From Alphaproteobacteria bacterium (GTDB lineage Bacteria; Pseudomonadota; Alphaproteobacteria; UBA6615), in contig PBWR01000006.1 of NCBI GenBank assembly GCA_002727315.1, forward strand, positions 364,758 through 428,757: a stretch of 64,000 nucleotides of DNA, written 5' to 3'. Positions 7,744-16,477 of the stretch are shown piece after piece. The notes under the pieces were generated by a model. The model was not told where the DNA came from. It searched no databases and was given only the letters and a program-made list of their open reading frames with translations. Position 1 is the first letter of the stretch, and each line of letters begins with the position of its first letter. The position numbers and the translations under genes were made by a program.

Positions 7744-8973
7744 CTATTCGGCGGCCTTGGCCTCGGCCTCCGGCTCGTGGATCGCGCCCGATGAAATCAG
7801 GCTCTGGATCTCGTCATCTGCGAACCCATATTCCGCCAGCACCTCGCGGCTATGCTCGCCCAGCAGGGGCGCACCACGACGGATCGAGGTCGGGGTGGCG
7901 GAGTATTTCACCGGATGGGCGATGACGCTGTGCTCACCGCCTGTGGCCGCCGGCACCCGCTCAATCATGCCGCGCGCCTGGGTGTGGGGGTCGTCGCTCA
8001 TCTCCTTGACGTCATAGACCGGCCCGGCGGGAACACCGGCCGCCTCGAGTTTCTCAAGCCAGGCGGTGGTCGTGTCGTGGCTGAGAATCTCCGTCAGGGT
8101 CTCCACCAACGCATCCAGGTTGGTCATCCGCGAGTTGCTGGTCTCAAACCGCGGATCTTCGGCCAGCTCGGGCGCACCGATCGCCTCGACGAACTTCAGC
8201 CAGGTGTTCTGGTTCGCCGCGCCGACGACCAGCGAGGTGTCCTTGGTGGGAAAGGCCTGGTAGGGCGCGGACAGAGGATGGGCCGATCCCATGGGCTGCG
8301 AGATCTCGCCCGTCGCGTGATAGATGGCCGTCTGCCAGAACGTGTGAACGATGCCGGCCTCGTAGAGCGAGGAATCCACATACTGGCCCTCGCCCGTCTC
8401 ATAGCGATGGGTCACCGCCCCGAGGATGCCCACGACCGACAGAATGCCGGCGGTAATATCGGTGATCGGCGCCCCGACCTTGACCGGCGGGCGCCCCGGC
8501 CCCTCGCCGGTGATGCTCATGATCCCGGACATGCCCTGGGTGATCAGGTCGAACCCGCCGCGCTCGGCATAGGGGCCGGTGCGCCCGAATCCCGAGACCG
8601 AACAGTAGATCAGGCGCGGGTTGATCTCGTGCATCTCTTCCCAGCCGATCCCGAAATGCTCCATCGCACCCTTGCGGTAGTTCTCGATGAACACATCGAC
8701 CTGCGCGATGATCCGGCGCAGGGCCGCCCGTCCCTCATCGCTCTTGGTGTTCACACCCAGACCGCGCTTGTTCCGGTTCATCATCGCAAAGGCGGCGGAA
8801 TCTCCCTGCACGCCTTCGCCGAAGCGCCGCGTGTCGTCGCCCCCGGGCACGCGCTCCACCTTGATCACGTCCGCACCCATATCGGCTAGCATCTGGCCGC
8901 AAGTGGGGGCCGCCATGATGTGGCTCATCTCGATCACCTTGAGGCCATGCAGCAGGCCGGTGTTGTTGCTCAT
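7744..8973 (-). CDS. CaiB/BaiF (family III) CoA-transferase
   Basis: A 409-residue family-III CoA-transferase that moves CoA between organic acids. VIEMSHIMAAPTCGQMLADMGADVIKVE is the characteristic N-terminal fold segment, followed by NRNKRGLGVN, VDVFIENYRKG and the catalytic Asp142 in ERGGFDLITQG, equivalent to the Asp nucleophile of formyl-CoA transferase. The length is normal. ATG at 8973 follows AGGGA. The enoyl-CoA hydratase-like gene ends 2 bp upstream, so both are one operon: activation of an acid to its CoA ester followed by a crotonase step. The acid is unknown; oxalate/formate, carnitine-like or aromatic acids are family options. Confidence 0.9.
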   Translation of the reverse strand: MSNNTGLLHGLKVIEMSHIMAAPTCGQMLADMGADVIKVERVPGGDDTRRFGEGVQGDSAAFAMMNRNKRGLGVNTKSDEGRAALRRIIAQVDVFIENYRKGAMEHFGIGWEEMHEINPRLIYCSVSGFGRTGPYAERGGFDLITQGMSGIMSITGEGPGRPPVKVGAPITDITAGILSVVGILGAVTHRYETGEGQYVDSSLYEAGIVHTFWQTAIYHATGEISQPMGSAHPLSAPYQAFPTKDTSLVVGAANQNTWLKFVEAIGAPELAEDPRFETSNSRMTNLDALVETLTEILSHDTTTAWLEKLEAAGVPAGPVYDVKEMSDDPHTQARGMIERVPAATGGEHSVIAHPVKYSATPTSIRRGAPLLGEHSREVLAEYGFADDEIQSLISSGAIHEPEAEAKAAE

Positions 8974-8975
8974 CT

Positions 8976-9776
8976 TTATCGTCCCTTGAACTCTGGCTTT
9001 TCCTTGGCCAGGAAGGCCCGGAAGCCGGTGTTGAAATCCTCGGTGTCGAAACAGGCGAAACCTTCTGCCTGCTCGGCCTCGGTCGGCGGCGGGCCACCGG
9101 CCAGCACCCGGTCGACGAACTTCTTGTGCCAGCGATTGACCAACGGTGCGCCCTCCGCGATCCTCCCCGCGGTTGCATAGGCCTCGTCCTCGACCTGATC
9201 ATCGGGAACCACCCGGTTGACCAGGCCCTTGTCCTTCGCCTCGGCAGCGTCGAACACGCGCGCCTCGTAGAGAATCTCCAGCGCCACCGACCGGCCGACC
9301 AGGCCGACCAGCGCCTCAACCTCCGGGTGGGTCATCACCAAGCCGAGCCGGTTGATCGGCACCCCGAAGCGTGATCCCTCGCCGCAAATGCGCATGTCGC
9401 ACATCAACGCAATCTCCAGCGCGCCGCCGACGCACAGGCCCTTGATCATTGCGATCACCGGGTGCTGGCAGTTGCGGATGGCGTGCATGGCACTGTGCAT
9501 TAGCACGCCATAAGCGGCGGCCTGTTGCGAATTTGACCGCTCGGTCTCGAACTCGGAAATATCGGCCCCCGGCCCCATCGCTTTGTCGCCCGCGCCGCGC
9601 AAGACGACGCAGCGGACACTCTTATCGCCGCCGAGCTCGTGCATCACCGTGGCGACACGGGTCCACATCGCCTTGTTGAGGGCGTTCAGCTTTTCCGGCC
9701 GGTTGAGTATGACGGTCGCAATATCCCCGTCGCGCTCGACCAGAACCACATCATCGCCGGCTGTGACCCCGTTCAT
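8976..9776 (-). CDS. Enoyl-CoA hydratase/isomerase (crotonase) family protein
   Basis: A 266-residue crotonase. GPGADISEF (about residues 69-76) and GLCVGGALEIALMCD (113-127) form the CoA-oxyanion hole, and Glu121 aligns with the first catalytic glutamate of hydratases. The second glutamate position appears as Ile in FGVPINRLGL, so a canonical hydratase reaction is doubtful; isomerase, hydrolase or lyase activity is possible. ATG at 9776 follows GGGGTGAG. It is the first gene of the operon with the CoA-transferase and is divergent from the deacetylase at 9905. Confidence 0.87.
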   Translation of the reverse strand: MNGVTAGDDVVLVERDGDIATVILNRPEKLNALNKAMWTRVATVMHELGGDKSVRCVVLRGAGDKAMGPGADISEFETERSNSQQAAAYGVLMHSAMHAIRNCQHPVIAMIKGLCVGGALEIALMCDMRICGEGSRFGVPINRLGLVMTHPEVEALVGLVGRSVALEILYEARVFDAAEAKDKGLVNRVVPDDQVEDEAYATAGRIAEGAPLVNRWHKKFVDRVLAGGPPPTEAEQAEGFACFDTEDFNTGFRAFLAKEKPEFKGR

Positions 9777-9904
9777 ATTCTCACCCCGATCTCGATGCCG
9801 GTTTCGTCCGGCACGCCTTTTGTCACATCTCGTGCACCAGTATAGTCCGGACAAAGCAACAACGCGCGCCGGGAATTCACGTCACCGGCCACGGGGAGGA
9901 ACAA

Positions 9905-10831
9905 ATGAATGGAATGATGCCGGGCGACCGCCTGCCGTTTTCGGCTATAGACGACCGCAAGCCGCTGAAACTGCCCGATGGGGCCCGCATGGTGGTCTGG
10001 CCGGTACTGGCGCTCGAGGTCTGGGACATCGTCCGCGCGATGGCGCGCATGGTCATCCCGCCGCCCCAGGGTGTGCCGATGATTCCCGATCACCCGAACT
10101 GGAGCTGGCACGAATACGGCATGCGGGTCGGGTTCTGGCGCATCAAGCGCATGCTTGACGATCTGGGCGTGCGTCCGACTGTCACCCTGAACGCCCGCAC
10201 CTGCCTTGAGTATCCACGCGCCGCCGAGGCGGTGCTGGATGCCGGCTGGGAATTCAACGCCCATTCCTATGAGCAGATGCCCATGCACAAGCTCAAGGAC
10301 GAGCGCGCCGTCATCGACAAGTCGCTCAAGATCATCGGTGACTTCTGCGGCAAGACCCCGCGCGGCTGGTTCGGCCCGGGCCTGACCCAGACCTACCAGA
10401 CCATCGACCACCTGGCGGCGGCCGGTGTCGAGTATATTGGGGACTGGGTTCTCGACGACCAGCCGGTGCGCCTGAAGACCACCGGCGGCAACCCGATGAT
10501 TGCCCTGCCCTACAATTACGAACTGCATGACATCGTGATGATGGCGATCCAGTACCAGACGTCCGATGTCTTCAAGACACGTTCGCTGGACTATTTCGAT
10601 ACCATCTATGCCGAGAGCCAGGACACCGCGAAGGTGATGGCCATTGCCATGCATCCCTATCTCTCGGGCTCTCCGCACCGCATCCGCTACGTGCGCGAGA
10701 CGTTCGAGCACATCCTGTCCCAGCCGGGCGTGGTGTGCTGGGACGGCGAGCAGATCGTCGACTGGTTCAACAAGGAAGTGCCGGCCCCGAAGTCCCGGAA
10801 GAAGAAATCCGGCGGCAAGAAGAAGGGCTAG
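9905..10831 (+). CDS. Polysaccharide deacetylase family protein (PuuE/allantoinase-like)
   Basis: A 308-residue NodB-fold hydrolase of the cytoplasmic PuuE-like branch, whose known members act on allantoin or other cyclic amides rather than sugar polymers. WSWHEYGMRVGFWR and the metal-site region EFNAHSYEQ (116-124) are typical, as is MHPYLSG near the C-terminus. The last 15 residues are a lysine-rich tail (KSRKKKSGGKKKG). GGGGAGG lies directly upstream of ATG. A weak TTGTCA/TATAGT pair with only 15-bp spacing lies at 9820-9846. It is followed after 6 bp by an amidase, so the pair may open and hydrolyse a cyclic ureide or imide. Confidence 0.85.
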   Translation: MNGMMPGDRLPFSAIDDRKPLKLPDGARMVVWPVLALEVWDIVRAMARMVIPPPQGVPMIPDHPNWSWHEYGMRVGFWRIKRMLDDLGVRPTVTLNARTCLEYPRAAEAVLDAGWEFNAHSYEQMPMHKLKDERAVIDKSLKIIGDFCGKTPRGWFGPGLTQTYQTIDHLAAAGVEYIGDWVLDDQPVRLKTTGGNPMIALPYNYELHDIVMMAIQYQTSDVFKTRSLDYFDTIYAESQDTAKVMAIAMHPYLSGSPHRIRYVRETFEHILSQPGVVCWDGEQIVDWFNKEVPAPKSRKKKSGGKKKG

Positions 10832-10837
10832 CAGACG

Positions 10838-12043
10838 ATGAGCGACGCAAGAATCCCCGACGACCCCGCGGGCGCCCTCGTGCCCCACAACATCACCGAA
10901 CCGATCCGCGGATCGGGTCAGGGGCCGCTCGCCGGCAAGACCTTCGCGGTGAAGGACCTCTATCACATCGCCGGGCGCAAGGTGTCGAACGGCAACCCGG
11001 ACTATTACGACTGGGTCGAGCCGAAGACCGAAACCTCGCCGGCCGTCCAGAAATGCCTCGATGCCGGCGCCGACATTGTTGGCATCACCATTTGCGACGA
11101 GTTTTTCTACAGCCTGTCTGGCGACAACGCCCATTACGGCGCGCCGAAGAACTTGCGGGCACCCGGGCGCATGCCCGGCGGCTCGTCCTCGGGCTCCGCG
11201 TCCGCGATGACGGCGCAGATGTGCGACTTCACGCTCGGTTCCGACACCGGCGGTTCTGTTCGGGTTCCGGCGTCCTTCTGTGGCCTGTACGGGCTGCGCC
11301 CGACTCATGGCCGGATCGACCTGTCCCACGCGCATCCCATGGCCCCGTCCTTCGACACGGCCGGATGGTTCACCAACGAAGCTGAGCTTTTCCGGGATAT
11401 CGGCCCGGTGCTGCTCGATGAGAACGGCGTGGCCGGTTCACCGGAACGCATGCTGGTGCTCACCGATGCCTTCGACCGGGCCACACCGGATGTCCGCCAG
11501 GCGCTTGAGGCGGTCGTCGCCGCGGCTGCCGATGTCCTTCCGGAAGCCGAGGAGATTGCCGTGGCCGGAGACGACACGCTGAACATCTGGTGGGACGCCT
11601 TCCGCGTCCTGCAGGCGGGTGAGGTCCAGCAGACCAACGTGCCCTGGGTGGAGGAGCACAAAGCCGAACTCGGCCCCGGCATCCGCGAGCGGTTCGCCAT
11701 GGCCGCGGCCATCACGCCCGACGAGACCGTCGCGGCGAATGCCGTGCGCGATCGCGTACGGACGCGCCTCGCCACGCTTGCTGTGCCCGGCACGATCCTG
11801 TGTCTGCCGACGGCACCGGTGATCGCCCCGATGCTCGATGCCAGCGCCGAGGATCTGGAATTCTTCCGCGCCAACACGATGGCCCTGACCTGCATCGCGG
11901 GTCATACGGGCCTGCCGCAGATCGCCATTCCGGCGGCCGAAGTCGAAGGATGTCCGATCGGGCTGTCCTTCATCGGCTGGGCGGGCGGCGACGAAGCCCT
12001 GCTCGATCTTGCCGTTGCGATGCAGCCGTTCTGCGTCCGCTAG
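10838..12043 (+). CDS. Amidase (amidase-signature family)
   Basis: A 401-residue amidase-signature enzyme hydrolysing a C-N amide bond. The catalytic Lys39 lies in FAVKDLYHIAG, the cis-Ser in PGGSSSGSAS (114-122) and the nucleophile Ser140 in GSDTGGSVR, so the Ser-cisSer-Lys triad is complete. The length fits the compact roughly 400-residue subfamily; two further members lie at 45634 and 46829 and share GNPD, the GxNxHYG segment and the SDTGGSVR region. It is co-oriented and tightly spaced with the deacetylase, suggesting sequential hydrolysis of a cyclic amide. The substrate is unknown. Confidence 0.9.
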   Translation: MSDARIPDDPAGALVPHNITEPIRGSGQGPLAGKTFAVKDLYHIAGRKVSNGNPDYYDWVEPKTETSPAVQKCLDAGADIVGITICDEFFYSLSGDNAHYGAPKNLRAPGRMPGGSSSGSASAMTAQMCDFTLGSDTGGSVRVPASFCGLYGLRPTHGRIDLSHAHPMAPSFDTAGWFTNEAELFRDIGPVLLDENGVAGSPERMLVLTDAFDRATPDVRQALEAVVAAAADVLPEAEEIAVAGDDTLNIWWDAFRVLQAGEVQQTNVPWVEEHKAELGPGIRERFAMAAAITPDETVAANAVRDRVRTRLATLAVPGTILCLPTAPVIAPMLDASAEDLEFFRANTMALTCIAGHTGLPQIAIPAAEVEGCPIGLSFIGWAGGDEALLDLAVAMQPFCVR

Positions 12044-12059
12044 CAACCGGGACAGGGTC

Positions 12060-12362
12060 ATGCTCGACGTCATCCATCCGGATCTGATCGGCGGGGTCGC
12101 GGCCGTCCTGACCACCATCGCATTCGTGCCCCAGGTCCTGAAGTCCTGGCGCACCCGGTCGACCCGAGATGTCTCGCTGGTCATGTTCGTGATCTTCACC
12201 ACCGGGTTGTCGCTGTGGCTGATCTATGGGTTCGTCATCGAATCCTGGCCGATCATCGTCGCCAACATCGTCACCCTCTCACTGACGATCACGATGATCG
12301 CACTCAAGATCCGCGGCGAACCAGATACCGAACCCCGCCGGACAACTAGATCCGACCCATGA
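12060..12362 (+). CDS. SemiSWEET family transporter (PQ-loop)
   Basis: A 100-residue membrane protein with three transmembrane helices and the PQ motif FVPQVLKSWRTRS after helix one, then VSLVMFVIFTTGLSLW and a third helix. This is the one-repeat bacterial SemiSWEET architecture, which works as a dimer and moves small sugars or similar solutes down their gradient. ATG at 12060 follows AGGG, 17 bp after the amidase stop, so it probably belongs to the same operon. It may import or export the pathway substrate; that is inference. Confidence 0.85.
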   Translation: MLDVIHPDLIGGVAAVLTTIAFVPQVLKSWRTRSTRDVSLVMFVIFTTGLSLWLIYGFVIESWPIIVANIVTLSLTITMIALKIRGEPDTEPRRTTRSDP

Positions 12363-12400
12363 CCGGCGACGGATACTCGGGCGCCTGACGGGGGAGCAGC

Positions 12401-13567
12401 ATGAGCAATATCGATACCGCTGAAATCGAGATCCACGGCAATTGCGACCCGGCGTTCGACGCTGTCCGCGAGGCGCTGGCCCGCAACTTTTCGGACCATG
12501 GCGAAATCGGCAGCGCGGCCACGATTTATCACCAGGGCAAGAAGGCGGTCGACCTTTGGGCCGGGCACATGGATGCCGCCCGTACCCGGCCGTGGCGCGA
12601 GGACACGCTGTGCATCATGTACTCGATTGCCAAAAGCATCTGCGCGACCAGCGTGCATATCCTGGTCGATCGCGGGCTGGTCGATCTTGAGGCACCGGTC
12701 GCCAACTACTGGCCGGAATTCGCCCAGAACGGCAAGGCGGAGGTCAAGGTCCGGCACATCATCTCCCACAATTGCGGGGTTTGCTTCGCCGATGCGAGCG
12801 AACCCGGCGACGTCTACGACTATGACCGCATGATCGCGGCCCTCGAGGTGCAGGAGCCCGCCTGGCCCGCTGGCAGCAAGGGGGCCTACAACACCGTCAA
12901 CATCGGCTTCCTCGCCGGCGAAGTGGTTCGGCGCGTCACGGGCACCCCGATCCGGCAGTTCATCCAGGAGAACATCTGCGGTCCCCTCGGTGCCGACTAC
13001 CAGATTGGCGTGGCGGAGGCGGATCTCGACCGGGTCGCCGATCTGAGCCCAAACCCCGCCGGCAATGCGATGATGAAGCAGGGGGCATCCGGTGAAACCA
13101 TCCTTTCCCGTGCCTGGCAGCCCAACCCGAAACCCTTCGGCACCGACCAGCAGAACAGCGCGAAGTTTCGGACATCCGGCATCCCCTCCTTCGGCGGGTT
13201 CGGTGAGGCCCGCGCCATGGCCCGCATCTATGCGATGCTGGCAAACGGCGGCGAACTCGACGGTGTGCGGATTCTTTCACCCGAAGCCGTCGCACGCGCG
13301 ACCGTGACCCAGTGGACCGACGAAGCCGACGGCATGACCGGCCGTCCAATGCGCTATGCGATGGGCTATGCCCAAAACCCGCCTGGCGCGACCATCATGG
13401 GCCCGAACGAGAACGCCTTCGGCCACCTCGGCTCCGGCGGAGCGCGCGCCATCGCCGACCCCGAGCGCAACCTCGCGCTATGCTTCGTGTCGAATTTTCA
13501 GAGCGAAGGGATGGGAATTGGCGTGCGGACCGAGGCAATCGTCGAGGCCGCCTTCGCGAAACTCTAG
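12401..13567 (+). CDS. Serine hydrolase, beta-lactamase class C/EstB-like
   Basis: A 388-residue penicillin-binding-protein-fold hydrolase. The SxxK motif is Ser75-Ile-Ala-Lys78 in MYSIAKSI, the Tyr motif is AYNTVN at about residue 163, and the C-terminal FGHLGSGG replaces the KTG box, as in EstB-type esterases. There is no signal peptide, which argues against a periplasmic beta-lactamase and for a cytoplasmic esterase or amide hydrolase. GGGGAG precedes ATG. It is the last gene of the plus-strand cluster starting at 9905 and converges on the ketopantoate-reductase-like gene. Confidence 0.86.
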   Translation: MSNIDTAEIEIHGNCDPAFDAVREALARNFSDHGEIGSAATIYHQGKKAVDLWAGHMDAARTRPWREDTLCIMYSIAKSICATSVHILVDRGLVDLEAPVANYWPEFAQNGKAEVKVRHIISHNCGVCFADASEPGDVYDYDRMIAALEVQEPAWPAGSKGAYNTVNIGFLAGEVVRRVTGTPIRQFIQENICGPLGADYQIGVAEADLDRVADLSPNPAGNAMMKQGASGETILSRAWQPNPKPFGTDQQNSAKFRTSGIPSFGGFGEARAMARIYAMLANGGELDGVRILSPEAVARATVTQWTDEADGMTGRPMRYAMGYAQNPPGATIMGPNENAFGHLGSGGARAIADPERNLALCFVSNFQSEGMGIGVRTEAIVEAAFAKL

Positions 13568-13584
13568 TCCAGCGCGAATCGCAT

Positions 13585-14571
13585 TCAGCCGTCGTAGCAG
13601 CCCGCCAGGCGGGCGCGCTGGCGCACCAGCCCCAGCACCGTATCGATCGCGGGTGTTGCCACACCAACGATCCGCCCGAGCTCCTGGACCGAGGCCACCA
13701 GCGCGTCGATCTCCATCGGCCGGCCCAGTTCCAAATCCTGCAGCATCGACGTCTTGTGGTCGCCCACTTCGCGTGCACCGGCGATGCGCTTGTCCACGTC
13801 GATCGCGAACTTGACCCCCAACGCCTCACCCACCGCCTGTGCCTCGACCATGACGGTTCGAATGACGGCGCAGACATCGGGATCGTCGATCATCTCGGCA
13901 AGGGTCCCGCCCGTCAGCGCAGAGATCGGGTTCAGCGAGACATTGCCCCAGAGCTTGACCCACATCTCGTCCCGGATGCGTGGGCGCACGGGCGCGCGCA
14001 TGCCGGCGTCGGAGAACAGCTTCGACAGGGCCTGGACCCGCTCGGTTCGCTCGCCCGACGGTTCCCCGAGCGTGAACCGGTTGCCGTATTCGTGTCGGAT
14101 GACCCCCGGTTCGATGATCTCCGTGGCCGGATAGACGACACAGCCGATCGCCCGGTCGGGGCCGATCATCTCCCACTGGCGGTTGGCGGGATCCACCGAT
14201 GCCACCCGCGTGCCCTCATGGGGACCGTCGAGTTCGTGGAAGTACCACCACGGCACGCCGTTCTGGGCCGTCACCAGCGCCGTTTCCGGCCCCAGAAGCG
14301 GCGCCATCTGGTCCGTCACCGCCGCGGCCGAATGGGCCTTCAGGGTGATGATGACGAAATCCTGCGGCCCGGCTTCGGCCGGGTCGTCTGTGGCGTTGAC
14401 CGCGGCCACCTTCTCGGTGCCGTCCTCGTAGATGAGCCTGAGCCCGTTCGCCTGCATCGCCGCCAGGTGCGGGCCACGTGCAATGCATGTCACGTCGGCA
14501 TCGCCCGCCTGCGCCAGCTCAACCGCCAGGTACCCACCGATCGCGCCGGCGCCGTAGATGCAAACCTTCAT
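13585..14571 (-). CDS. 2-dehydropantoate 2-reductase family protein (PanE/ApbA-like)
   Basis: A 328-residue NADPH-dependent reductase. GAGAIGGY at residues 7-14 is the dinucleotide-binding loop, and the C-terminal helical domain carries Lys206 in WVKLWGNVSLNP and ALTGGTL. True PanE makes pantoate for CoA synthesis; here the gene sits 9 bp downstream of an acyl-CoA ligase in a catabolic setting, and paralogues of this family often reduce other 2-oxo acids. Function as the housekeeping PanE is therefore not certain. The length is slightly above the usual 300 residues. Confidence 0.85.
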   Translation of the reverse strand: MKVCIYGAGAIGGYLAVELAQAGDADVTCIARGPHLAAMQANGLRLIYEDGTEKVAAVNATDDPAEAGPQDFVIITLKAHSAAAVTDQMAPLLGPETALVTAQNGVPWWYFHELDGPHEGTRVASVDPANRQWEMIGPDRAIGCVVYPATEIIEPGVIRHEYGNRFTLGEPSGERTERVQALSKLFSDAGMRAPVRPRIRDEMWVKLWGNVSLNPISALTGGTLAEMIDDPDVCAVIRTVMVEAQAVGEALGVKFAIDVDKRIAGAREVGDHKTSMLQDLELGRPMEIDALVASVQELGRIVGVATPAIDTVLGLVRQRARLAGCYDG

Positions 14572-14580
14572 GGATCCGAC

Positions 14581-16092
14581 CTAGAGCCCGAGTTTCTCGT
14601 GCAGCCCGATCCGCTGCAGCTTGCCTGTCGCGCCCTTGGGAATCTCCTCCAGGAACACAACCTTCCGGGGCACCTTGAAATCAGCCAGGCGTTCGCCCGC
14701 AAAATCGCGGATCTCCGCATCGCCTGCCGATTCCCCCTCTTTCAGCACGATCGCCGCGGCAACCTCCTCGCCCAGCTTGTCGTGCGGCAGGGCAAACGTG
14801 ACCGCCTGTGCGACCGCCGGATGGTCGAGGAGGACCTCGTCGACCTCGCGCGGGCTGATCTTCTCGCCGCCCCGGTTGATGATCTCCTTCAACCGGCCGG
14901 TGATGCTGAGATAGCCTTCGTCATCAAACGACCCCTGGTCACCGGTCCGGAACCAGCCATCGGAAAAGGCCTCGGCATTGGCCTTGTCGTTGGCCTCGTA
15001 GCCCGCCGTCACGTTCGGTCCGCGAATGACGATCTCGCCGGTCTCACCGGCCGCGAGGACGTTGCCCTCCTCATCCATGATCTCGACCTCCGGACCGGCG
15101 GCAACACCGACAGAGCCCGGCTTGCGGGCGGCCGGTGGCAGAGGATTCGACGCCATCTGATGGGCGGCCTCGGTCATGCCGTAGGATTCGATAACCGGGC
15201 ACCCGAACGTGTCCTCCAGCGACGCCATCACCTGGGGCGGCAGCGAGGAGGAAGAAGACCGGATAAAGCGCAGGTCCATCGCGTCGAGAATTTCTGCGTT
15301 CCGCGACGCGCGCGAAACCATCGCCTGATGCATCGTCGGCACGGCCGTGTACCAGCTCGGCGCCGCATCCTCGAACCAGCGGAAGACCCGCAGGGCATCG
15401 AAGCCCGGCGTGCAATAGGTGCTTCCGCCCGCTGCCAGGCTCGACAGCACCGCGGCAATCAGGCCGTGAATGTGGAACAGCGGCATGATGTTGACGCACC
15501 GGTCACCGGGCCCGAGCGCCAGGATCTCGCCGATATGTCGGGCCGAGGCACAAATGTTGGTCTGGCTGAGGGGGACGATCTTGGGCCGCGAGGTCGTACC
15601 CGATGTGTGGAGGACCAGGGCAATATCGCCCGGCTCCGCGAAACCGCTTGACGATGCTGCGCTGCCGCCATCCCCGATAATCTCGAACATGCCGGCCGGA
15701 TCGTCGTCGGAATGGCCGATCTCGAGAACCGGCACGCCGAGCTCCTCGGCCACGCCGATCGCAGGAGAATCGCTCCCGGCCTCGACGAACAGGGCCTTCG
15801 CGTTAAGATCCTCCAGGTAAAATCGGAATTCCTCGGTCCGGTATCCCGGGTTGAGCGGCGCCGTCGTGGCGCCCGCCCCGACCGCGAGGAACGCGGTCGC
15901 CATTTCCGGACCGTTGGACAGGACGATCGCGACCCGGTCATTGCGCCCGATCCCAAGCCGGTTCATGTCGGTGACGGTCTTTTCGACCAGCGCCCGCAGC
16001 GTCTTGTAGGTGAGCGGCGCGCGCTCCCAGCACGCAATTGCAACGGCGTCGTCCGCGCCCGTCGCGATCAGTTCCTGAATGGTGTCAGCCAT
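14581..16092 (-). CDS. AMP-dependent acyl-CoA synthetase/ligase (oxalate-CoA ligase-like)
   Basis: A 503-residue ANL-superfamily enzyme that adenylates a carboxylic acid and forms its CoA thioester. Visible core motifs are LHTSGTTSRPK (A3, ending at Lys171), YGMTEA (A5), GWFRTGDQG (A7), ITGRLKEIINRGGEKISP (A8 hinge) and PKGATGKLQR (A10, with catalytic Lys491). The length and overall pattern resemble the fungal/plant Pcs60 and oxalyl-CoA ligase group, but the acid cannot be assigned. I chose ATG at 16092; the frame extends 15 codons further without support. It is probably co-transcribed with the reductase gene. Confidence 0.9.
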   Translation of the reverse strand: MADTIQELIATGADDAVAIACWERAPLTYKTLRALVEKTVTDMNRLGIGRNDRVAIVLSNGPEMATAFLAVGAGATTAPLNPGYRTEEFRFYLEDLNAKALFVEAGSDSPAIGVAEELGVPVLEIGHSDDDPAGMFEIIGDGGSAASSSGFAEPGDIALVLHTSGTTSRPKIVPLSQTNICASARHIGEILALGPGDRCVNIMPLFHIHGLIAAVLSSLAAGGSTYCTPGFDALRVFRWFEDAAPSWYTAVPTMHQAMVSRASRNAEILDAMDLRFIRSSSSSLPPQVMASLEDTFGCPVIESYGMTEAAHQMASNPLPPAARKPGSVGVAAGPEVEIMDEEGNVLAAGETGEIVIRGPNVTAGYEANDKANAEAFSDGWFRTGDQGSFDDEGYLSITGRLKEIINRGGEKISPREVDEVLLDHPAVAQAVTFALPHDKLGEEVAAAIVLKEGESAGDAEIRDFAGERLADFKVPRKVVFLEEIPKGATGKLQRIGLHEKLGL

Positions 16093-16177
16093 GAATTCCC
16101 CACCTGGTTCCGCCCGGTCGCACCGATGCGCGACCATGCCCGCCCTTCAATAAGCGATCACGGGTCGCCGCCGCAAT

Positions 16178-16468
16178 GTGCGGTCCGGCCACCGGCTCGA
16201 ATTGTTAGCGGAATCAGACGAGGAAATCGACGCGCGGGGCTGTTCCCACCAGGACAATCTAATCGCCAGGAAGGAAGATCTCGTTGTCGAAAGCGAGCCA
16301 GAGATAGGCCGCCGCACCCCGGGCATGGTCGGCCACATTGGCCTGGCTTGCGTCGCGGAGTGGGTCGAATCCGAAGACGAGGCCAAATTGCTGCGCGACG
16401 AAGGTGTCGACCTTCTACAGAGCTGGCACTGCAGCAAGCCCGAGGTCGATCCCGACTGGATGGACTAG
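16178..16468 (+). pseudogene. EAL-domain C-terminal remnant
   Basis: The last 50 codons read GLACVAEWVESEDEAKLL then EGVDLLQSWHCSKPE, which matches the end of cyclic-di-GMP phosphodiesterase EAL domains (lglxxVAEwVE, xxGVDxLQGxxFgkP). The usual Gly of LQG is Ser here and the catalytic EAL, DD and other metal motifs are absent, because the upstream part of the frame has no EAL similarity. The gene is therefore a degraded 3' fragment. The GTG at 16178 is only the first possible start. It lies between the acyl-CoA ligase and phaR genes. Confidence 0.5.
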
Positions 16469-16477
16469 GCACGCGGC

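Noticed and set aside
9820..9846. TTGTCA/TATAGT promoter-like pair
   Set aside because: Spacing is 15 bp rather than 16-18, and alphaproteobacterial promoters are hard to call by eye; mentioned only in the gene entry.
9773..11335. 520-codon minus-strand open frame
   Set aside because: Antisense to the deacetylase and amidase genes, which have complete catalytic motifs.
13312..15651. 779-codon plus-strand open frame
   Set aside because: It runs antisense to the ketopantoate-reductase-like and acyl-CoA ligase genes, is Arg/His-rich and has no domain; typical shadow frame in GC-rich DNA.
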